Shown here: positions 40,282 to 48,858 of the stretch, in pieces
Layout: each line of letters begins with the position of its first letter
How positions within the stretch are numbered: the first letter of the stretch is position 1
From: Rhodospirillales bacterium 70-18
Lineage (GTDB): Bacteria; Pseudomonadota; Alphaproteobacteria; Acetobacterales; Acetobacteraceae
Reading direction: 5' to 3'
Assembly (NCBI GenBank): GCA_001899585.1
Contig: MKWE01000015.1
Coordinates: 67,067 to 131,066 of the forward strand
Length of the DNA stretch: 64,000 nucleotides
Notes under the pieces: model-generated
The model's input: only the letters and a program-made list of their open reading frames with translations
Databases searched by the model: none
Told to the model about the DNA's origin: nothing
Program-made: the position numbers and the translations under genes

Positions 40282-42120
40282 TCAGACCAGTACCAGACCC
40301 TCGTCCGTCAGGCTCGCCGCCCCGCCGTCACGCAGGTTGCCGCCGTGCTCGGCGCCCAGGATCATCTCATTGTGCGCGGCCCCCGAGGGGATCATCGGGA
40401 AGCAGTTCTCCTTCGGGTCCACCGCGATATCGGCGATCACCGGCCCGTCGGTGGCCAGCATCTCGCGGATCACGTCGTCCAGCTGGTCCACGCTCTCGGC
40501 GCGCAGCCCCTTGCCGTGGAAGGCATCCGCCAGCTTCACGAAATCCGGCAGGGCGGCGCTGTAGCTCTCGGAATAGCGGCCGCCATGCAGCAATTCCTGC
40601 CACTGGCGCACCATGCCCATGTACTGGTTGTTCAGGATGAACAGCTTCACCGGCAGGCGGTACTGCGCCAGCGTCGCCATCTCCTGGATGTTCATCAGGA
40701 TGCTGGCCTCGCCGGCGATGTCGATCACCAGCGCGTCGGGGTGGGCGATCTGCACCCCCATCGCCGCCGGCAGGCCGTAGCCCATGGTGCCCAGCCCGCC
40801 GGAGGTCATCCAGTGGTTCGGCCGGTCGAAGCGGAAATACTGCGCCGCCCACATCTGGTGCTGGCCGACCTCGGTGGTGATGAAGGTCTCCCGCCCGCCC
40901 TCGCGCGTGATGTCGTACAGCCGCTGGATGGCGTGCTGCGGGCGGATGATGGCGCCCTTGGCCATGTCCTGGGTGAAGCGCAGGCACTCGATGCCGCGCC
41001 AGGCGTCGATCTGCTTCCACCACTCGCTCAGCGCCGGGCGGTCGGGCACCGTGGCGTCGGCATCCCACGCCGCCAGCAGCGCGCGCAGCGCCAGCCCGGC
41101 ATCGGCCACCACCGGCACCTCCACCGGCACGTTCTTGTTGATAGAGGAGGGGTCGATGTCGATATGGATCTTGCGGCTGTCCGGGCTGAAGGCGTTGAGC
41201 CGCCCGGTCACCCGGTCGTCGAACCGCGCGCCCACGTTCAGCATGACATCGCAGCCATGCATCACCAAGTTGGCCTCGTAAGTGCCGTGCATGCCCAGCA
41301 TGCCCAGGAACTGCGGGTCGTTGCTGGGGTAGGCGCCCAGGCCCATCAGCGTGCTGGTGCAGGGAAAGCCGGTCTTGCGCACGAAGGCCACCAGCGCCTC
41401 GGCCGCCTCCGGCCCCGCGTTGATCACGCCGCCGCCGGTGTAGATCACCGGGCGCTTGGCGGATTTCAGCAGCGCCACCGCGCGGGCGATCTGCCCGGCA
41501 TCCGGCTGGGTCTGCGGGCGGTAGGAGCGGTGCGCCCCGGTCGGCGGCGCCACATAGGGCGCCTTGCCGATCAGGATGTCCTTCGGCAGGTCGATCACCA
41601 CCGGCCCGGGCCGGCCGCTGCGCGCCACATAGAAGGCGTCGTGCACCACGCGCGCCAGGTCGTCGGCGCGCTTCACCAGGTAGTTGTGCTTGGTGGCCGG
41701 GCGGGTGATGCCGGTGGTATCGGCTTCCTGAAAGGCGTCATTGCCGATCAGGTGGGTGGGCACCTGCCCGGTGAGGCAGACCAGCGGCACGCTGTCCATC
41801 AGCGCGTCCAGCAGGCCGGTGACGGCGTTGGTGGCGCCAGGGCCGGAGGTGACCAGCACCACGCCCACCTTGCCGGTGGAGCGGGCATAGCCCTCGGCGG
41901 CATGCACGGCGGCCTGCTCGTGGCGCACCAGCACGTGGCGGATGGCATTCTGGTTGAAGATCGCGTCGTAGATAGGCAGTACCGCGCCGCCCGGGTAGCC
42001 GAAAATAACCTCTACGCCCTGGTCCTTCAGCGCGCGCAGCAGCACCTCGGCGCCCGCCTGGGGCGCTTCGGTGTGCGAGGGATCGGCGGCAGCCGGGGAG
42101 TTTGCGGTTTTCTGGCTCAT
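40282..42120 (-). CDS. ilvB: Acetolactate synthase large (catalytic) subunit
   Basis: This thiamine-diphosphate enzyme makes acetolactate or acetohydroxybutyrate for valine, leucine and isoleucine. The 612-residue product has the catalytic-Glu region FGYPGGAVLPIYDAIF and VRHEQAAVHAAEGYARSTGK, the FAD-binding middle domain, and the ThDP motif beginning GDASI-like (here DIAGEASILMNIQEMATLAQ, with Glu for the usual Asp) and NNQYMGMVRQWQELLHGGRY. It heads the ilvB-ilvN genes and is followed upstream by miaA on the same strand. Confidence 0.96.
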   Translation of the reverse strand: MSQKTANSPAAADPSHTEAPQAGAEVLLRALKDQGVEVIFGYPGGAVLPIYDAIFNQNAIRHVLVRHEQAAVHAAEGYARSTGKVGVVLVTSGPGATNAVTGLLDALMDSVPLVCLTGQVPTHLIGNDAFQEADTTGITRPATKHNYLVKRADDLARVVHDAFYVARSGRPGPVVIDLPKDILIGKAPYVAPPTGAHRSYRPQTQPDAGQIARAVALLKSAKRPVIYTGGGVINAGPEAAEALVAFVRKTGFPCTSTLMGLGAYPSNDPQFLGMLGMHGTYEANLVMHGCDVMLNVGARFDDRVTGRLNAFSPDSRKIHIDIDPSSINKNVPVEVPVVADAGLALRALLAAWDADATVPDRPALSEWWKQIDAWRGIECLRFTQDMAKGAIIRPQHAIQRLYDITREGGRETFITTEVGQHQMWAAQYFRFDRPNHWMTSGGLGTMGYGLPAAMGVQIAHPDALVIDIAGEASILMNIQEMATLAQYRLPVKLFILNNQYMGMVRQWQELLHGGRYSESYSAALPDFVKLADAFHGKGLRAESVDQLDDVIREMLATDGPVIADIAVDPKENCFPMIPSGAAHNEMILGAEHGGNLRDGGAASLTDEGLVLV

Positions 42121-42156
42121 GATAAGGTCACCACTACGGCGGTACGCTGCGCTGCG

Positions 42157-43110
42157 TCAACCCGTCTCTTGAATAAACGCCAACAAATCGGCCCATTCTC
42201 TTTCCGAAAATTGCGCCAGACCCGCAACACGCGCATGGATCGTATGCGTGCGCGCAGGATCGGCCATGCGCCGGTGGCGGAACCAGGTGGCTTGCCGCTT
42301 GGTGTACTGCCCGGTCGCCAGCGTCGCCCGCGCCACCGCCTCGTCCAGCGCCAACTCGCCGCGCAGATGGGCGGCCAACTCCGGCACACCGAGGGCGCGC
42401 ATTGCCGGCAGCGCCGGGTCCAGCCGCTGGGCCAGCAGGGCCGCCACCTCGGCCAGCGCGCCCTGCGCCAGCATCGCCGCGAACCGGCCGGCGATGGCGG
42501 CCCGCAGCGCCTCGCGCGGCGGGTCCAGCCGCAGGGCGGTGAAGCGCCAGGGCGCCGGCGCGGTCTTCCGCGCCTGCCACGCCGCCATGCCCCGGCCGGT
42601 GCCGCGCCATACCTCCCAGGCGCGGGCCACGCGCTGGCTGTCGCTGGGGCGCAGCCGGGCGGCGGTGGCCTGGTCCACCTTGGCCAGCGCCGCGTGCAGC
42701 GCCGCCGGCCCCTGCTCGGCCAGCAGCCAGCGCGCCTCGGCCCGCGCCGCCTCGCCGGGGTCCGGGATCTCGGCCAGCCCGTCGGTCAGCGCCGCGAAAT
42801 ACATCCCGGTGCCGCCGCACAGGATCGGCAGCCGCCCGCGCGCCCGGGCCGCCGCCATCGCCGCCAGGGCCTCGGCGCGCCACCAGGCCACGCTGCCCGG
42901 CTCGGCGGCCGGGCGCACGCCGTACAGCGCATGTGGCGCCTCGGCCTCCTCGGCCTCGCTCGGCCGGGCGGTCACGATGCGTAGCTCGCGATACACCTGC
43001 ATGGAATCGGCGTTGATCACCTCCCCGTCCAGCCGGCGGGCCAGCGCCAGCGCCAGCGCGGACTTGCCGCTGCAGGTCGGGCCGGCGACCAGCAGCGCGT
43101 GCGGCGCCAT
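42157..43110 (-). CDS. miaA: tRNA dimethylallyltransferase
   Basis: MiaA isopentenylates A37 of tRNAs that read codons starting with U. The 317-residue product begins MAPHALLVAGPTCSGKSALA with the P-loop at residues 10-17, then INADSMQVYRELRIVTARPS, the GGTGMYF motif and TKRQATWFRHR near the C-terminus. ATG 43110 has AGGGA 6 bases upstream; ATG 43116 would add Met-Ser. The end lies 37 bases before ilvB on the same strand. A very long open frame continuing upstream through serB is antisense noise. Confidence 0.94.
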   Translation of the reverse strand: MAPHALLVAGPTCSGKSALALALARRLDGEVINADSMQVYRELRIVTARPSEAEEAEAPHALYGVRPAAEPGSVAWWRAEALAAMAAARARGRLPILCGGTGMYFAALTDGLAEIPDPGEAARAEARWLLAEQGPAALHAALAKVDQATAARLRPSDSQRVARAWEVWRGTGRGMAAWQARKTAPAPWRFTALRLDPPREALRAAIAGRFAAMLAQGALAEVAALLAQRLDPALPAMRALGVPELAAHLRGELALDEAVARATLATGQYTKRQATWFRHRRMADPARTHTIHARVAGLAQFSEREWADLLAFIQETG

Positions 43111-43155
43111 GCTCATTCCCTTGCGGCCCGCCCCGGTTGATCGCATACGCCGTTC

Positions 43156-44031
43156 ATGACCCATGTCCTTACCCTGGTCGCCGACCGCACCGCCACCACC
43201 CTGTCCGACGCCGTGATCGCCCGCGTGCGCGAGGCCGTCGAGGGCGGGCCGCCCGCCATCCTTTCCCCGCGCGAAGCGGCCGACATCCCCTGCCGCGCCG
43301 TGCCTGACGCGGCGCGGCTGGAGGCGGCGCTGGAGGGCGCGCCGATCGATGCCATCGCCACTCGCGCGCGCGGCCGGCGCAAGGGGCTGCTGGTCGCCGA
43401 CATGGACAGCACCATCGTCACCACCGAGACGCTGGACGAGATCGCCGCCTATGCCGGCCTCAAGGACCGCATCGCCGCCATCACCCGCCTGAGCATGAAT
43501 GGCGAGATCGACTTCGCCGAGGCGCTGCGCCAGCGTGTGGCGATGCTGAAGGGTCTCAACCTCGACGCGCTGGAAAAGACCTGGGCGCAGACGAAGCTGA
43601 TGCCGGGCGCCAAGGAACTGGTGGCGACCATGCGCGCGCACAATGCCACCACGGCGCTGGTCTCGGGCGGCTTCACCTGGTTCACCGGCCGGGTGGCGGC
43701 TCTGGTTGGCTTCGACATCCATCGCGCCAACGTGCTGCTGCACGACGACTCGGCGCTGACCGGCGAGGTGGCGGAGCCGATCCTGGACCGCGAGGCCAAG
43801 CTCGCCACGCTGCGCGAACTGGCCGAGGCGCGCGGGCTGAAACTGTCGGCCACGCTCGCGGTGGGCGACGGCGCCAACGACCTGGCGATGCTGCAGGAGG
43901 CCGGGCTCGGCGTGGCATTCCGCGCCAAGCCGATCGTCGCCGCGGCGGCGCGGGCCCGGGTGAACCATGCGACGTTGCGTGCGCTGCTGTTCGCGCAGGG
44001 CTATGCACTGACCGATATCGTGGACGAATAG
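43156..44031 (+). CDS. serB: Phosphoserine phosphatase
   Basis: SerB removes phosphate from L-phosphoserine in the last step of serine synthesis. The 291-residue product has an N-terminal ACT-like region and a HAD domain with the nucleophile motif DMDST (82-86), LVSGGFTWFTGRVAALVGFD, and GDGANDLAMLQEAGLGVAF. Length is normal for the alphaproteobacterial form. It is divergent from miaA, with 45 bases between the starts. Confidence 0.95.
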   Translation: MTHVLTLVADRTATTLSDAVIARVREAVEGGPPAILSPREAADIPCRAVPDAARLEAALEGAPIDAIATRARGRRKGLLVADMDSTIVTTETLDEIAAYAGLKDRIAAITRLSMNGEIDFAEALRQRVAMLKGLNLDALEKTWAQTKLMPGAKELVATMRAHNATTALVSGGFTWFTGRVAALVGFDIHRANVLLHDDSALTGEVAEPILDREAKLATLRELAEARGLKLSATLAVGDGANDLAMLQEAGLGVAFRAKPIVAAAARARVNHATLRALLFAQGYALTDIVDE

Positions 44032-44051
44032 CGACAGATTGTTGCGTGTGC

Positions 44052-44090
44052 CGTGGTATCGTGACGATTGCGCATACCACGTGCGCATAC
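44052..44090. repeat. Hairpin overlapping a 10-bp direct repeat after serB
   Basis: GTGGTAT (44052-44058) pairs with ATACCAC (44073-44079), a possible serB terminator. The right arm overlaps the direct repeat TGCGCATACC, which occurs at 44068-44077 and again at 44081-44090. Two co-directional 10-mers 13 bases apart, about 70 bases before the next gene, could instead be an operator for that gene. The sequence cannot decide between the two. Confidence 0.5.
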
Positions 44091-44151
44091 CCTGCAAACC
44101 GCGCCGCAATGACGGTGATACTCTTTCCTCAGCAAGAGAAGAGGATTGGGA

Positions 44152-44409
44152 ATGTCCGAAACCCGTCAGAAATTCCTGTGCGACGCCATCGCCATTGCCG
44201 ACGCCAACACCAAGCTCTTCATCACCGTCTACCAGGTGGGCGACGGCATCGAATTCAGCAGCGGCCGCGGCATCACCAAGCATGGTTCGCCGCGCCGGCA
44301 CTGGACCAACGACACGATCAAATACGAGATCGCCTTCGCCTACGGCGCCAAGAAGGTGGAACTGGTGTTCCCCGACCCCTCCTCGGGCAAGACCGGTTAC
44401 CTGCTGTAA
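44152..44409 (+). CDS. Conserved-looking hypothetical protein, 85 residues
   Basis: The product starts at ATG 44152 with AGAGGA about 7 bases upstream (MSETRQKFLCDAIAIADANT). It continues KLFITVYQVGDGIEFSSGRG and ends VELVFPDPSSGKTGYLL. It is compact and mixed alpha/beta in composition, with no signal peptide or membrane segment. Codon use matches the surrounding genome, so it is probably real. I do not recognise the family. The serB hairpin and direct repeat lie just upstream. Confidence 0.6.
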   Translation: MSETRQKFLCDAIAIADANTKLFITVYQVGDGIEFSSGRGITKHGSPRRHWTNDTIKYEIAFAYGAKKVELVFPDPSSGKTGYLL

Positions 44410-44529
44410 CATCACCGGGGTCGCGGTTCGCGCGGCTGCCGCGCAGGAAGCAGGGCGTACGGCGGGGCGAAATGGTGCTAGGAACACGCCGGCGCCTTCC
44501 GCGCGCCCCCACCTGAGGAGAACGACACG

Positions 44530-44895
44530 ATGAGCGGCTACAAGGACGCGAACTTCAACGACAGGCGAACCGCCGCGGCGAATGCGCGCAAGGCGATGCT
44601 GGAGAAGTTCCGCGCCCAACCCAGCCCCGACGACCCGGCGATGATCGCCGCCCGCGCCGCCCGCCAGGCGACTGCCGAAGCCCGCGAGGTTCGCGCCGCC
44701 GAACGCAGGGCCGAGCGCGAGGCCGAACAGGCCCGCAAAGCCGCCGAAGCCGCCGCCCGCAAGGCCGAGGCGGAGGCCGAACTGGCGCGCAAGGCCGAGG
44801 AAGCCGTGGCCGAGGCCGCCCGCGCCGTCGCCCTGGAAGCCGAGCGCAAGGCCGCCCGCGATGCCCGGTACGCCGCCCGCAAGGCGCGCCGCTAG
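44530..44895 (+). CDS. Small Ala/Glu/Arg/Lys-rich coiled-coil protein (DUF6481-like)
   Basis: The 121-residue product starts MSGYKDANFNDRRTAAANAR, then EKFRAQPSPDDPAMIAARAA and a long, highly charged helix rich in Ala, Glu, Arg and Lys up to AARKARR. The opening resembles DUF6481 proteins of alphaproteobacteria as I remember them (SGYK...F.DR...A..A). It is cytoplasmic by composition and the function is unknown. A GAGGAGAACG ribosome site precedes it. It converges with the alcohol dehydrogenase gene across a hairpin at 44934-44964. Confidence 0.65.
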   Translation: MSGYKDANFNDRRTAAANARKAMLEKFRAQPSPDDPAMIAARAARQATAEAREVRAAERRAEREAEQARKAAEAAARKAEAEAELARKAEEAVAEAARAVALEAERKAARDARYAARKARR

Positions 44896-44933
44896 CTTAC
44901 TGCGGAAAGCAGGGCGGCGCTCGGGCCCTGGTG

Positions 44934-44964
44934 GGAAGCGGGGGGGCAAGGCCCCGCCGCTTCC
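44934..44964. terminator. Bidirectional hairpin between convergent genes
   Basis: GGAAGCG (44934-44940) pairs with CGCTTCC (44958-44964), and the inner G-run pairs with CCCC around a short loop. It sits in the 99-base gap between two convergent genes, as expected for a shared terminator. Confidence 0.6.
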
Positions 44965-44994
44965 TCGACAGGTGCAGCATTCAGGCGGTTGGCG

Positions 44995-46128
44995 TTACGT
45001 CATATGCGGCCGCAGGATCTGCCGCAGCACGCTGCCTTCGGCCAGCCGGTCGAACCCGGCGTTGATCCCGGCCAGCGGTACATCGCCGCTGCGCAGCCGG
45101 TCCACCGGCAGCTTGCCGCGGCGGTACAGCCCCAGCAGCAGCGGAATGTCCCGCTCGGCCACGCAACTGCCCATGTAGCTGCCGCGAATCTCGCGCTCGG
45201 ACGAGACCAGGTCGGCGTGCGGGTATGAGAAGCGCATGTCATTGCCCGGCAGCCCGGCGCACACCATGCAGCCGCCGCGCCCGGTGATGCCATAGGCCAG
45301 CGCGACGGCGGGGGCCGCGCCGGCCGCCTCCACCACCGTGTCCAGCCCGCCATCGGTGGCGGCGCGCACCTGCTCGGCGCAATCGGGGTCGCTGGCCAGG
45401 AAGGTGTCGGTGGCGCCCCATTGGCGGGCCAGCGCCAGCTTCTCGGCGCTGGTGTCCACCGCCACGATCCGCTCGGCGCCGGCGGCCACGGCGGCGAACA
45501 GCGCGTTCATCCCCACTCCGCCCAGCCCCACGATGCCCACATTGTCGCCCGGCCGCACGCGGGCGGTGTTGAACACGGCGCCTGCCCCGGTCATCACCGC
45601 GCAGCCGAAGATCGCCGCGATCTCCAGCGGGATGTCCTGGTCGATCTTCACGATCGAGCGGCGGGCCACCACCGCGTATTGCGCGAACAGCGACAGGCCG
45701 CTGCTGTGGTTGATCGGCCGGCCGTCCTGGTGGATGCGCCGCGTGCCGGTGATCAGCGTACCGGCGGCGCGCGCGGCGAAGCCCGACGGGCACAGGTTGG
45801 ACCGCCCGCGCACGCAATAGCGACAATGCCCGCAACTGGCCGCGAACACCGTCACCACATGGTCGCCGACCGCGATGCCGGCCACGCCCGCCCCCACCTC
45901 GCGCACGATGCCCGCGCCCTCATGGCCGATGATGGCCGGGATCGGGCGCGGGCGGATGCCCTCGATCACCGACAGGTCGCTGTGGCACAGGCCGCAGGCG
46001 GCGACCTCGATCAGCACCTCGCCCTCGCCGGGCGGATCGAGCTCCACCTCCTCCACGCGCATCGGCCGGGTGTCGGCATAGGGGCGGGGGCGGCCGGGGT
46101 GGTAGAGGATGGCGGCTTGCATGCGCAT
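44995..46128 (-). CDS. Zinc-dependent alcohol dehydrogenase (class III-like)
   Basis: This is a medium-chain dehydrogenase. The 377-residue product has the catalytic zinc site Cys in VAACGLCHSDLSVIEG and His in IGHEGAGIVREVGAGVAG, the structural zinc cluster CGHCRYCVRGRSNLC, and the NAD-binding motif VGIVGLGGVGMNALFAAVAA. It resembles the alcohol/formaldehyde dehydrogenase branch; substrate unknown. It starts at ATG 46128 (or two codons later). Repeat copy 4 lies 20 bases upstream, between it and the Old Yellow Enzyme gene. Confidence 0.9.
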   Translation of the reverse strand: MRMQAAILYHPGRPRPYADTRPMRVEEVELDPPGEGEVLIEVAACGLCHSDLSVIEGIRPRPIPAIIGHEGAGIVREVGAGVAGIAVGDHVVTVFAASCGHCRYCVRGRSNLCPSGFAARAAGTLITGTRRIHQDGRPINHSSGLSLFAQYAVVARRSIVKIDQDIPLEIAAIFGCAVMTGAGAVFNTARVRPGDNVGIVGLGGVGMNALFAAVAAGAERIVAVDTSAEKLALARQWGATDTFLASDPDCAEQVRAATDGGLDTVVEAAGAAPAVALAYGITGRGGCMVCAGLPGNDMRFSYPHADLVSSEREIRGSYMGSCVAERDIPLLLGLYRRGKLPVDRLRSGDVPLAGINAGFDRLAEGSVLRQILRPHMT

Positions 46129-46147
46129 CGGAGGGGGCCTTTTCGGG

Positions 46148-46277
46148 AAGAAAGCGGTTCTTTTTTGGAAAAAAGAACCAAAAAACTTCTGTTCGCTGGA
46201 GTCTCCGCCCTATCCGCCGGTGCGCCAGCGGATAAAGTTTTTTTGCTTCTTTTTGTTCACAGAAAGAAGCCTTCCTT
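46148..46277. repeat. A/T-rich multi-hairpin repeat, copy 4
   Basis: The left outer arm AAGAAAG (46148-46154) faces CTTCCTT (46271-46277) with one mismatch. The left hairpin (46156-46179) pairs GGTTCTTTTT with its complement. The central arm CGCTGG (46194-46199) pairs with CCAGCG (46225-46230). The right hairpin (46246-46269) pairs CTTCTTTTTGT with a complement carrying one change. Its right edge touches the stop codon of the Old Yellow Enzyme gene. Confidence 0.88.
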
Positions 46278-47422
46278 CACGGCACCCAAGGCCCAAGCCG
46301 TTCAAGGACACGGTCGCGCTGCGCCATCCACCAGCCATGCTGCGCCGGCCAGGTCTGGTGGTTGGTGTCCACCTCCAGCGCCGCCTTGGCATGCAGCGCC
46401 CAGTTGGGGTCTTCCAGCGCCTGCCGCCCGACCGCGATCAGGTCGGCGCGCTCTTCCTGCAGGATGCGCTCCGCTTGGCGGCCATCGACGATCAGGCCGA
46501 CCGCCATGGTGGCGATGCCGGCCTCGCGGCGGATGCGCTCGGCGAACGGCACCTGGAAGCCATAGACCCGGTTGGGGCCGCGCTGGTTGGTGGCCGAGCC
46601 GGCCATGCCGCCGGAGGAGGCGACCACCATGTCCACCCCCACCTGCTTCAGCGCGCGGGCGAATGCCACCTGATCCTCCTGGCTCAGCCCGCCCTCCGAG
46701 CCGTCCACCATCGACAGCCGCAGGAACACCGGCTTGTCGGCCGGCCAGGCATCGCGGATGCCGCGCGCCACGGCCAGCGGCAGCGCCATGCGCCCGGCCT
46801 GGTCGCCGCCCCAGCGATCGGTGCGATGGTTGGCGATCGGCGAGAGGAACTGGTGCAGCATGTAGCCGTGCGCCGCGTGGATCTCGGCGATCTCGAACCC
46901 GGCTTCCAGCGCCCGGCGGGCGGCGGCCACGAAGGCGTCGCGCAGCGCCAGCACGCCCGCCTCGTCCAGCACCGCCGGGGTCAGCCAGCCCTCGCCGAGC
47001 GGCACCGCGCTGGGGGCCACCGGCTGCCACTGCTCGTCGCCACGGGCGATGTCGGCGGCGGTCAACGGGCCGTTGCCGTGCCAGGGCCGCTGGCTGCTGC
47101 CCTTGCGGCCGGAATGGGCGAGCTGGATGGAGGGAACGCTGCCATTGGCCTTGAGGAAGGCGGCGATGCGGGCCAGCGGCCCCACATGGTCGGCCGACCA
47201 CAGCCCCAGGTCGCCATTGGTGATGCGGCCCTCGCGGGTGACGGCGGTGGCCTCGACGGTGACCACGCCTGCGCCGCCGACCGCGAAGCGGCCGTACTGC
47301 ACCAGATGCCAGTCATTGGCGATGCCATCATCGGCGGAATATTGCGCCATCGGCGAGATGACGACGCGATTGGGCAGCGTCAGGCCGCGAATGGTGAGCG
47401 GCGTGAACAGTTTAGGGGTCAT
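46277..47422 (-). CDS. NADH:flavin oxidoreductase (Old Yellow Enzyme family)
   Basis: This FMN-dependent ene-reductase has a 381-residue product starting MTPKLFTPLTIRGLTLPNRV and continuing VISPMAQYSADDGIANDWHL, which match YqjM-type enzymes. The active-site region QLAHSGRKG, the substrate-anion His pair in AEIHAAHGYMLHQFLSPIAN and the FMN-binding DLIAVGRQALEDPNWALHAK are visible. I chose ATG 47422; an upstream ATG at 47455 adds eleven unlikely residues. Physiological substrate is unknown. The stop lies at the edge of repeat copy 4. Confidence 0.91.
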   Translation of the reverse strand: MTPKLFTPLTIRGLTLPNRVVISPMAQYSADDGIANDWHLVQYGRFAVGGAGVVTVEATAVTREGRITNGDLGLWSADHVGPLARIAAFLKANGSVPSIQLAHSGRKGSSQRPWHGNGPLTAADIARGDEQWQPVAPSAVPLGEGWLTPAVLDEAGVLALRDAFVAAARRALEAGFEIAEIHAAHGYMLHQFLSPIANHRTDRWGGDQAGRMALPLAVARGIRDAWPADKPVFLRLSMVDGSEGGLSQEDQVAFARALKQVGVDMVVASSGGMAGSATNQRGPNRVYGFQVPFAERIRREAGIATMAVGLIVDGRQAERILQEERADLIAVGRQALEDPNWALHAKAALEVDTNHQTWPAQHGWWMAQRDRVLERLGPWVP

Positions 47423-47515
47423 GGCGTATCCCGGTTGGTCTTCTTGCGGCGGCATTCTAGATGCCGAGACGAATGCCCCGCAAGGAAGGCCCCCCTGGAA
47501 GTCGCCGGAGCGGGT

Positions 47516-48043
47516 TCAGACGAACGCCTCGCCGGCCAGGCTGGCATAGGCGCCCTTCGCCTCCACCTCGTAGCCCGCCAGGAAGCCGCTGTACTGCTTG
47601 GCCGCGCGGCGGGCCTTCACGAAGGTTTTGACGATCTCGGCGTCGCCCGGGTTTTTCTGCACATGGTCCCACAGCGACAGCAGCTCCACCGTGTAGGCGG
47701 CCGGCTCGGAGTTCTTGCCCAGCTTGTCCATCGCGGCATGGCCGTATTCGTGAAACAGCACGCCCATCCACAAGGTGCCGTCCTTGTCCGGGGCGCCAGG
47801 GTCCACCAGCACGATCGGCACCGTGGGCATGGTGGCGTTCATCTTGCTGAATTGGCCGGACCAGAAGATCTTCACCACCATCTTGGCCGAGGCGAAGTTG
47901 ATGTACAGGCCGGGCTGCCCGTTCAGGCCGTTGATCGACATCCACCCGACATCGTCGATGTTGGCGCCGAACTTGCCCTTCACGAAGGCCTTGATATTGG
48001 TGGCGATGGTGCCGACCTTGGTGTCGGTGGCCGATTGTGACAT
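47516..48043 (-). CDS. Hypothetical protein with an HExxH zinc-protease-like motif
   Basis: The 175-residue product has a strong ribosome site (GGAGG, 9 bases before ATG 48043). It contains LWMGVLFHEYGHAAMDKLGK, in which His98-Glu99-x-x-His102 is the classic zincin metal site; Glu120 (YTVELLSLWDH) is a possible third ligand. There is no signal peptide or membrane segment. I do not recognise a named family. The N-terminal half is rich in beta-prone sequence (WMSINGLNGQPGLYINFASA). It may be a small cytoplasmic metalloprotease or a metal-binding protein. It is a single gene flanked by gaps. Confidence 0.65.
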   Translation of the reverse strand: MSQSATDTKVGTIATNIKAFVKGKFGANIDDVGWMSINGLNGQPGLYINFASAKMVVKIFWSGQFSKMNATMPTVPIVLVDPGAPDKDGTLWMGVLFHEYGHAAMDKLGKNSEPAAYTVELLSLWDHVQKNPGDAEIVKTFVKARRAAKQYSGFLAGYEVEAKGAYASLAGEAFV

Positions 48044-48138
48044 TCTTGCCCCTCCTTTACGGATGCGTCGCGGCGATGCCGGCACGATAGCGGCGTTCGC
48101 TGCGATCCGACATCAACTCCCGGTGACGGCCGGGGGCG

Positions 48139-48858
48139 TCAGTGGCCGCCTTCCAGATAGGCCGCGCGGATTTCCGGGCGGGCGAGCAATTCGGCGCCGG
48201 GGCCGGCCATGGTGATGGCGCCATTGACCAGCACATAGCCGCGATGCGCCAGCCGCAACGCCTGGTAGGCGTTCTGCTCCACCAGCAGAACGGTCAGCCC
48301 GGTGCGCCGGTTGAGCTCGCGGATGGCGCTGAAGATGTGGCGCACCACCAGCGGCGCCAGCCCCAGGCTCGGTTCGTCCAGCAGTAGCAAGCGCGGCCGG
48401 CTCATCAGCGCCCGGCCGATCGCCAGCATCTGCTGCTCCCCGCCCGACAGCGTGCCGCCACGCTGGGAGAGCCGCTCCAGGAGGCGGGGGAACAGGGCGA
48501 ACACCTCCTGCATCGTCGCCTCCGCCTCGGAAGGCGGGTGGCCATGCGCGCCCATCAGCAGGTTCTCGTGCACGCTCATGCGCGGAAAGATGCGCCGCCC
48601 CTCCGGCGACTGGGCGATGCCCTGGCGCATGATGGCGTGCGTCGGCTGCGCGGTGATGTCCTGCCCGTCATAGGTGATCTGGCCGTCCCGCGCGCGGGGG
48701 TTGCCGCAGATCGTCATCATCAGGGTGGATTTTCCCGCCCCGTTTGCACCGATAAGGGTGACGATTTCGCCCGGATTCACCTCCAGATCGACGCCTTTCA
48801 GCGCCTGGATGGCCCCGTAATAGGCGGTAACCCCGGACAGCCGCAGCAGCGCGCTCAT
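48139..48858 (-). CDS. livF: Branched-chain amino acid ABC transporter, ATPase LivF
   Basis: LivF is one of two ATPases powering LivHM. The 239-residue product has Walker A GANGAGKST, Q-loop region, SPEGRRIFPRMSVHENLLMG, signature LSGGEQQMLAIGRALMSRPR and Walker B LLLLDEPSLGLAP, and ends in the family's EIRAAYLEGGH tail. Its ATG overlaps the livG stop (ATGA). It is the last gene of livH-livM-livG-livF. No periplasmic binding protein gene is in the cluster or elsewhere in the window. Confidence 0.94.
   Translation of the reverse strand: MSALLRLSGVTAYYGAIQALKGVDLEVNPGEIVTLIGANGAGKSTLMMTICGNPRARDGQITYDGQDITAQPTHAIMRQGIAQSPEGRRIFPRMSVHENLLMGAHGHPPSEAEATMQEVFALFPRLLERLSQRGGTLSGGEQQMLAIGRALMSRPRLLLLDEPSLGLAPLVVRHIFSAIRELNRRTGLTVLLVEQNAYQALRLAHRGYVLVNGAITMAGPGAELLARPEIRAAYLEGGH

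Noticed and set aside
42157..44949. 930-residue minus-strand open frame covering miaA and running antisense through serB
   Set aside because: Only the miaA part is protein-like; the rest is antisense to serB and neighbours and reflects high G+C.
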